A stretch of DNA of 64,000 nucleotides from Microbulbifer sp. GL-2. GTDB lineage: Bacteria > Pseudomonadota > Gammaproteobacteria > Pseudomonadales > Cellvibrionaceae. Under the pieces are notes generated by a model. The model searched no databases and had not been told where the DNA came from. It saw nothing but the letters and a program-made list of their open reading frames with translations. Positions 55,317-64,000 of this stretch are shown here, one piece after another. Every line of letters starts with the position of its first letter. Position 1 is the first letter of the stretch. The DNA lies in NCBI RefSeq assembly GCF_007183175.1, contig NZ_AP019807.1, forward strand, positions 2,972,001-3,036,000, in the 5' to 3' direction. The position numbers and the translations under genes are program-made.

Positions 55317-55947
55317 GGTCATAATCTCCGAAAGCAAATATTTTTTTTGTTATCTGTCGGAGAAGAAGAGATAGAACTCATCAAAGATAATGAAGGAATA
55401 CGAAGAAAATTCGTGCTCGCTTCCTGTTCTCCACTTCCCTGTAGATAGGTTACGAAAGTGCACCATTACTTTATTAATACTTTTGTATGGTGTGGCAATG
55501 CGATATTTTTGTGCTGTCTAATATGCGTGTTTTTTTTCCGGAAAAGTGATGCTTGGTAGATTAATGGCGGACTATTTTCTGGGTTATATTCCGTGTAATT
55601 TGAAAAAATAAAATGCCGCCAAGTTTATGGGGATGTTAGCGTAGATGTTTCAGTAAATTCGTTTAGTCAATTCTGATAGTCGAGCGTGTTAGCCGAGCTG
55701 GATTTTGTGGTTGAGTTTTTTCATGGATATAAATTTTTTAATTGTTTAGTTGTGAGATTTTTATCAATAAGCGATATTTTTCGCTTTCTACTTTATTGCA
55801 TTGCCCCTTCTTGCTGTGCCAGCGGATTGCTACTGGGCGCCGCCCTGACAGACTGGCTGGTCATGATTGCTTGATGGCCAGTTCCGTTTTTGACTAGTTC
55901 TCATGGTGTGTAGTCCATACACTGGTAAGCAGAAACGGGAGGGGTTT
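55317..55947. other. AT-rich divergent intergenic region
   Basis: About 630 bases between the TSP3 and Ada-AlkA genes. It probably carries both promoters. A 62-codon open frame at 55686 lacks a ribosome site and was not called. No RNA gene or IS is recognised. Confidence 0.5.
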
Positions 55948-57414
55948 ATGAAAATTGATGCAGCAGTTTGTTCTAGTGCGCGGCTTGCACGCGATCGGCG
56001 TTTTGATGGTCGCTTTTTCACAGCAGTGAAAACCACTGGAATTTTCTGTCGCCCAATTTGCCCGGCGCGTCCTCCACTGGAGCGCAATGTCACTTATTTT
56101 GCCACTGCGGCGGAGGCGGCCAACGCGGGTTTCAGGCCCTGTCTTCGCTGTCGGCCAGATTCTGCCCCGGGCAGTCCGGCCTGGGGCCTGGTGTCCACCA
56201 GCGTGCAGCGGGCTTTGAAGTTAATGCGCAGTGAACGTGAGCCCCAATCAGTGGAAAGGCTGGCGGAACGACTTGGTGTCAGTAGCCGCTATTTACGTCG
56301 CCTATTCGCCGAGCATCTGGGAGTAAGCCCTTTGGCGGTGTGGCAGACAGAGAGAGTGCTGTTCGCTTTTCGCTTGTTGCGCGATACTAATTTACCGGTT
56401 GCCGAAATAGCCTATGAGTCCGGCTTTAATAGCCTGCGCCGTTTTAATGGAGTGTTTAAGCAGATTTACCATCGCACACCCTCGGAGGTGCGTAAGGAAG
56501 GGCACTCTGAGCGGGTAGTAGCCGGTGCCCCAGCTCGATTGAGATTATATCTCGATTACCGACCACCACTGGATTGGCAACAACTGCTGGTTTTCCTCGA
56601 TACGCGTGCTCTGAAAGGTGTGGAGCAGGTGAAAGGTGAAGTTTACTCGCGTACTTTTGCACTGGATGGCAGCCGGGGAATTATCCGTGTATCTCACGAT
56701 TCAGGGCGAAACCGCATGGTTGTAGAGGTTTCCGGACAGGAGGGCGGTGCCGGTCTGTATCTGCTTAACCAGCGCCTGCGCCGGCTGTTTGATCTGGATG
56801 CAGATACGGAGGAAATCCGGGCGGTATTAAATGAGGACCCGCTGCTGGCAGATCAATTGGAGAAGAATCCGGGCTTGCGCTTACCCGGCGCCTGGGACCC
56901 ATTCGAATATGCGCTACGGGCGATTCTCGGTCAGCAGATCAGTGTAGCGGCGGCGACTACTATTGCCGGACGTATTGTAGCCCGTTATGGGGAGTCTTTT
57001 GTGGACGATTCCGGCAAAGAGCGCTTGCTATTCCCAACGGCGGAGCGGCTCGCCGCGGCAGACTTTGCCGATATAGGATTGACCCGCGCTCGAGTGAAAA
57101 CCCTACAGGAGTTTGTTGCTGCAACTCTGGATGGTCGTGTGAGTTTTGCCGATCAGTCCCTGGAGGATTGGTGCAGCCAAGTTACGGCATTGCCGGGTAT
57201 TGGCGATTGGACGGCGCAATATATTGCTATGCGTGGCCTGTCGAAGCCGGATGCTTTTCCCGCTTCGGACCTGGGTATTCTGCAAGCCCTGGGCAGTGAC
57301 GGTGAGAAGGTAAAACCCAAAGAGGCCCTGGAGCGAGCAGAGCAGTGGCGGCCCTGGCGGGCATATGGCGCCATTTTGTTGTGGCAGTCCCTGAAATCTG
57401 GAGAGAAAAAATGA
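55948..57414 (+). CDS. Ada-AlkA fusion: methyl-phosphotriester sensor / 3-methyladenine glycosylase
   Basis: A 488-residue DNA repair and regulatory protein. Residues about 8-85 form the Ada N-terminal zinc domain with four cysteines (TGIFCRPICPAR and RPCLRCRPD). The AraC-type two-HTH DNA-binding domain follows (LAERLGVSSRYLRRLF and IAYESGFNSLRRFNGVF). Residues about 200-485 form an AlkA-like glycosylase with the HhH-GPD motif LPGIGDWTAQYIAMRGLSKPDAFPASD and its catalytic aspartate. Methylation of the first domain would turn it into an activator of the alkylation response. The ATG at 55948 has GGGAGGGG upstream; it overlaps ogt by 4 bases, so the two are translationally coupled. Confidence 0.93.
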   Translation: MKIDAAVCSSARLARDRRFDGRFFTAVKTTGIFCRPICPARPPLERNVTYFATAAEAANAGFRPCLRCRPDSAPGSPAWGLVSTSVQRALKLMRSEREPQSVERLAERLGVSSRYLRRLFAEHLGVSPLAVWQTERVLFAFRLLRDTNLPVAEIAYESGFNSLRRFNGVFKQIYHRTPSEVRKEGHSERVVAGAPARLRLYLDYRPPLDWQQLLVFLDTRALKGVEQVKGEVYSRTFALDGSRGIIRVSHDSGRNRMVVEVSGQEGGAGLYLLNQRLRRLFDLDADTEEIRAVLNEDPLLADQLEKNPGLRLPGAWDPFEYALRAILGQQISVAAATTIAGRIVARYGESFVDDSGKERLLFPTAERLAAADFADIGLTRARVKTLQEFVAATLDGRVSFADQSLEDWCSQVTALPGIGDWTAQYIAMRGLSKPDAFPASDLGILQALGSDGEKVKPKEALERAEQWRPWRAYGAILLWQSLKSGEKK

Positions 57415-57932
57415 TTGTCTACGAGAGTTACATCACGGAGCTGGGTGATGTTGCCATCGCGGCCTGTGAGCTGGGGGGAGAGGATATCTCCAGGGGCATC
57501 GTTGCACTCCGGTTTTACGATGAGGAGCGCCCACTGCAGCTTGGGGCCGGTTGGCAGCGGGGCGCCTCGGAGCTGACAGATTTAGCGGCCCTGCAGCTGC
57601 GGGAATATATTGCCGGCCAGCGAAAAAGTTTTGATCTGCCACTGGCGCCACAGGGTACTGAATTCCAGCGCCAGGTTTGGGATGCGCTACTGCAAATTCC
57701 CTTCGGTGAAACCCGCAGTTACAGCCAGCAAGCCCAGTGGCTGGGGAAGCCCCGTGCTATTCGTGCGGTGGCGCGGGCCAATGGTGCCAACCCGGTTGCT
57801 GTGGTAATTCCCTGTCACCGTGTGATCGGAGCTAATGGCAGTCTCACCGGTTATGCCGGTGGCCTGCCTTTGAAGGCACGCTTACTCACCCTGGAGGGAG
57901 CCAACTTTGTAGGCCAGGGAGAGTTGCTCTGA
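57411..57932 (+). CDS. ogt: Methylated-DNA-protein cysteine methyltransferase
   Basis: O6-alkylguanine-DNA alkyltransferase transfers the alkyl group to its own cysteine in a single suicide reaction. The 173-residue product has the acceptor motif IPCHRVIGANGSLTGYAGG near residue 134 and the DNA-binding HTH around YSQQAQWLGKPRAIRAVARANGANP. The N-terminal domain (residues 1-80) is the usual alpha/beta part. It starts inside the stop codon of the Ada-AlkA gene (ATGA overlap), so both are made from one message. This supplies the methyltransferase that the Ada-AlkA fusion lacks. Confidence 0.94.
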   Translation: MIVYESYITELGDVAIAACELGGEDISRGIVALRFYDEERPLQLGAGWQRGASELTDLAALQLREYIAGQRKSFDLPLAPQGTEFQRQVWDALLQIPFGETRSYSQQAQWLGKPRAIRAVARANGANPVAVVIPCHRVIGANGSLTGYAGGLPLKARLLTLEGANFVGQGELL

Positions 57933-58029
57933 TACACAGGAAATGAAAAGCGCAAGGTTCATCCGCTAGCCACAGCCCTCCTGGCACGGGATAATATGCG
58001 GTTCGTAACCAGATCGAGCCGGAGGCCAA

Positions 58030-58566
58030 ATGCTGTACAGATTGGGGGATAAAGAGCCACAACTGGAGGGCGAGGGCCACTATATCGCACCGGGTGCCCA
58101 TGTAATTGGCGATGTGCGTATGCTCGCACACAGCTCCGTATGGTTTAACGCAGTGGTGCGCGGTGACTGTGCGCAAATCACAATTGGCGAGAATAGCAAT
58201 GTACAGGATGGCTCAGTGCTGCACGCGGATCCGGGCACACCAATGACGATTGGCACTGGTGTCACCGTAGGCCATAAAGTGATGCTGCATGGCTGTGAGA
58301 TAGGTGATTACAGCCTGATTGGTATCAATGCCGTGATCCTGAACCGAGCCAAGATTGGCAAGTGCTGTATTATCGGCGCCAATGCGCTGATAACCGAGGA
58401 TACGGTGATCCCCGACTACTCCATGGTGGTGGGCACCCCCGGTAAGGTGATCAAAACCCTGGATCCAGCCACCTATGAACTACTCAAAGCCAGCAGCGAC
58501 CACTACGCGGCCAATGGCAAGGTCTTTGCCAATGAGCTGATCCCGCTTGAGGCTGAAGATGTCTGA
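58030..58566 (+). CDS. Gamma carbonic anhydrase family protein (YrdA-like)
   Basis: A 178-residue left-handed beta-helix protein of the gamma carbonic anhydrase family. Hexapeptide repeats are visible (VIGDVR, VVRGDCAQITIGENSNVQDG, TIGTGVTVGHKVMLHGCEIGDYSLIGINAVILN). Conserved histidines in VLHADPG and VTVGHKVMLHGC are the expected zinc ligands of the trimer. The length matches YrdA/CaiE-type members, whose carbonic anhydrase activity is often unproven. The gene overlaps the DUF1289 gene by 8 bases, so they are coupled. A GGAG-rich segment precedes the ATG. Confidence 0.92.
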   Translation: MLYRLGDKEPQLEGEGHYIAPGAHVIGDVRMLAHSSVWFNAVVRGDCAQITIGENSNVQDGSVLHADPGTPMTIGTGVTVGHKVMLHGCEIGDYSLIGINAVILNRAKIGKCCIIGANALITEDTVIPDYSMVVGTPGKVIKTLDPATYELLKASSDHYAANGKVFANELIPLEAEDV

Positions 58567-58774
58567 ACAACCGGTAAAAACTGTGGTGCCCAAAGAGCGC
58601 CCGGTGAAGTCCCCCTGTATTTCCGTGTGCGCTCTCAACAATGATGATGTGTGCGAGGGCTGCTTCCGCAGTGGTATGGAAATCAGCCGCTGGGGCTCTA
58701 TGAACAATGATGAGCGCCGCGCGGTGTTGAAACTCTGTACTGAGCGCGCGCGGCAAATGGGCCGACTCTGGTAA
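58559..58774 (+). CDS. DUF1289 domain-containing small protein
   Basis: A 71-residue protein with the DUF1289 pattern of cysteines: SPCISVCALNNDDVCEGCFRS, then EISRWGSMNNDERRAVL. The four cysteines probably hold zinc or an Fe-S group. The family is widespread in proteobacteria and has no assigned reaction. The ATG at 58559 lies 8 bases inside the end of the carbonic anhydrase gene. dnaE starts 58 bases later; close spacing suggests one transcript. Confidence 0.9.
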   Translation: MSEQPVKTVVPKERPVKSPCISVCALNNDDVCEGCFRSGMEISRWGSMNNDERRAVLKLCTERARQMGRLW

Positions 58775-58832
58775 ATAATCGATAGCGCTTTGTCGGGGCC
58801 GAGCCTCGCAGGGCCCGGAACCAAACGCAAAT

Positions 58833-62351
<3,519 letters not shown>

Positions 62352-62444
62352 AGTCCACCATACTCGACTGGTTGGTTCTGTACAGTTAAGCTATGCCGCT
62401 GTGAATGCCCAGTGGCGTTGAAAAGAGTTAAAGGCGCAGATTTC

Positions 62445-63401
62445 ATGAATTTCAACTTTCTCGAGTTTGAGCAGCCAATTGCAGAGCTGGAAAGCAAAAT
62501 CAAAGAGTTGCAGCTGGTTGGCGACGACAACGAACTGAACATTGCCGATGAGGTAACCCGGCTGCGGGAAAAGAGCAAAAACCTGACTGAGTCCATTTAC
62601 TCCGACTTGACTCCCTGGCAGGTTGTCCAGGTGGCGCGACACCCACAGCGTCCTTATTCCAAGGACTATATCGAACGTCTGTTTACCGATTGGGATGAGC
62701 TGCATGGTGACCGCCACTTTGGTGATGACAAAGCTATTATTGCCGGCATTGCCCGCCTCAATGGCAAGCCGGTGGCAGTAATCGGTGAGGAGAAGGGGCG
62801 CACTGTCAATGAAAAGGTGGCGCGCAATTTTGGTATGCCCAAGCCTGAAGGCTATCGCAAAGCTCTGCGTATCATGGAGATGGCCGAGCGTTTCAAGATG
62901 CCGGTACTCACCCTGATTGACACCCCGGGAGCTTACCCTGGTATCGATAGTGAAGAGCGCGGTATCAGTGAGGCTATCGCCCAGAATCTGGCTGTGATGT
63001 CTCGCCTGCGCACACCGATTATTTGCACCGTGATTGGAGAGGGCTCGTCTGGTGGCGCTTTGGCTATCGGTGTCGGCGATCAGCTGAATATGTTGCAATA
63101 TTCCACTTACTTTGTGATCTCCCCGGAAGGCTGTGCCAATATCATCTGGAAAACCGTGGACAAGGCACCGCTGGCCGCTGAGGCTATGGGAGTGACCTCC
63201 AGCGTGTTGGAAGAGCTGGGCATTGTGGATGAAACTATTGCAGAACCTCTTGGTGGCGCACACCGGGATCCGGATACCATGGCTGCTCGCTTGCGAGAGC
63301 GCCTCAGTGAACAGCTGGATCAACTGAGTGGTATTCCCATCGATGAGTTGCTGGAAAAACGCTACCAGCGCCTGATGAGCTACGGCAATATCGTTTCTTA
63401 A
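62445..63401 (+). CDS. accA: Acetyl-CoA carboxylase carboxyltransferase subunit alpha
   Basis: AccA with AccD transfers the carboxyl group from biotin to acetyl-CoA, making malonyl-CoA for fatty acid synthesis. The 318-residue product has the expected start MNFNFLEFEQPIAELESKI, the crotonase-fold core PEGYRKALRIMEMAERFKMP, and TLIDTPGAYPGIDSEERG plus GEGSSGGALAIGVGD with the oxyanion glycines. The ATG at 62445 begins the canonical N-terminus; in-frame codons before it would add 11 unsupported residues. It follows dnaE on the same strand. tilS, the frequent next gene, is not seen in the remaining 600 bases. Confidence 0.96.
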   Translation: MNFNFLEFEQPIAELESKIKELQLVGDDNELNIADEVTRLREKSKNLTESIYSDLTPWQVVQVARHPQRPYSKDYIERLFTDWDELHGDRHFGDDKAIIAGIARLNGKPVAVIGEEKGRTVNEKVARNFGMPKPEGYRKALRIMEMAERFKMPVLTLIDTPGAYPGIDSEERGISEAIAQNLAVMSRLRTPIICTVIGEGSSGGALAIGVGDQLNMLQYSTYFVISPEGCANIIWKTVDKAPLAAEAMGVTSSVLEELGIVDETIAEPLGGAHRDPDTMAARLRERLSEQLDQLSGIPIDELLEKRYQRLMSYGNIVS

Positions 63402-64000
63402 TCGTTATTTAAAATCTAATCCGGCTGGAGTCATTGATCCCAATGTGATTCGGCCGGAAAGATCAATACCAACTGTATAATAGTACTCCTCCTTTTTTTA
63501 TTGCTCGTTATTAAACGGCCCCTCCGCTGCTTTGTTATTTTGTATATTTACTCTATATGAAGCCTTTTTTTGGAAAAGTCTGAATAGTATAGATACGAAA
63601 TTATAAGACGATTCTACTGCGGGTAATTTTGAAAAGTGCCTTTTTATACAGAGTATTTGTCTAGTTGTTAAATCCTGCCTCTTGGTACTTTTATGGCTGG
63701 AAATCTATTTTTGGATTAATGTTTGTCTGTGAGCTTTTCATTTTGGCAGCAGACTGGAATCCCACTCCAAAACGTGTGATTAAATAAATTTAGCTGCATG
63801 ATTTTGTGAAAATAAAATAAATCTCCCTATGGTTTCATCCTTGTTGCCCCGGTTTTAATCCGCAATATCCCATTTTACCACTCTGTCCAATGGAACGTGA
63901 GCCAGACACAGGCAAACTAATGGTGGGTTGATAGAGACACATCAATCGTTGCAATTTCCCAATGAGTCTGTAATCCCCGGGGTTGCAGCGAAAGGTTTGG
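63402..64000. other. AT-rich region after accA, possible gene edge on the minus strand
   Basis: About 600 bases without a recognised gene, mostly AT-rich. From 64000 down to a TAG at 63917-63919 the minus strand is open for 27 codons with a protein-like composition (LQTHWEIATIDVSLSTHH at the end). This could be the C-terminus of a gene that lies beyond the edge. Too little is visible to name it. Confidence 0.35.

Noticed and set aside
53803..55374. Several plus- and minus-strand Ser/Pro- or Ile/Val-rich frames across the TSP3 repeats
   Set aside because: Periodic sequence of the TSP3 repeat tract stays open in other frames; these are artefacts of the repeat.
58480..58830. A 116-codon minus-strand frame opposite the carbonic anhydrase end and DUF1289
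   Set aside because: Antisense to two overlapping, well-supported genes.
62391..63323. A 310-codon minus-strand frame opposite accA
   Set aside because: accA is certain; the reverse frame has no ribosome site or motif.

Overview
The window is chromosomal DNA of a Gram-negative gammaproteobacterium. Clear markers are FeSOD, class I fumarase, Hda, AccA, a replicative DnaE, CnoX and YnfA, several lipoprotein signal peptides, and an RND efflux pair. The DUF2066-hda order next to purM is known from Pseudomonas and the Cellvibrionales. A marine Cellvibrionales/Microbulbifer-like host is my inference; no rRNA or other phylogenetic marker settles it. I found no tRNA, rRNA, CRISPR array or prophage.

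Layout. (1) 1-17.8 kb: purM (cut by the left edge), DUF2066, hda, a tandem universal stress protein, two tail-to-tail DUF885 peptidases, sodB, a coiled-coil membrane protein, class I fumarase, a small DUF3955 protein, a LysR regulator divergent from a fatty acid hydroxylase, a third DUF885 lipoprotein, phhB, OsmC and GNAT genes. (2) 17.9-22.0 kb: an AT-richer block of exported enzymes (choloylglycine-hydrolase-type amidase, a DJ-1/PfpI protein with a broken signal peptide, an esterase with TPR, a secreted nuclease). (3) 22.3-35.6 kb: tlyA, nhaA, a fourth DUF885 lipoprotein, MmcQ/YjbR, cnoX, a NIF3-like protein, DUF4124, two NUDIX hydrolases, an RND periplasmic adaptor plus pump, and an AraC regulator. 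(4) 35.6-42 kb: an AT-rich, partly decayed region with two disrupted genes, an unrecognised overlapping two-gene unit (37066-37772), and a LysR regulator divergent from a SnoaL-like protein and an alpha/beta hydrolase. (5) 42-46.9 kb: an ATM1-type ABC exporter, an M49-like zinc peptidase lipoprotein and a GST. (6) 47-55.3 kb: an AT-rich accessory stretch with a secreted unknown, ynfA, a secreted beta-helix protein, an orphan curlin-repeat protein, an IS30-family transposase pseudogene, and a lipoprotein with about 18 thrombospondin type 3 repeats. (7) 55.9-63.4 kb: an Ada-AlkA fusion coupled to ogt, a gamma carbonic anhydrase, DUF1289, dnaE and accA.

How genes work together. The Ada-AlkA/Ogt pair forms an alkylation-repair operon. 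The RND adaptor and pump need an outer-membrane channel encoded elsewhere. The four DUF885 proteins, the M49-like lipoprotein, the amidase and the esterase suggest extensive extracytoplasmic peptide or amide degradation. The beta-helix, curlin-repeat and TSP3 proteins form a surface-exposed accessory cluster. The most unusual items are the overlapping gene pair at 37.1-37.8 kb, the orphan curlin-like gene, and a set of genes broken by single lesions.
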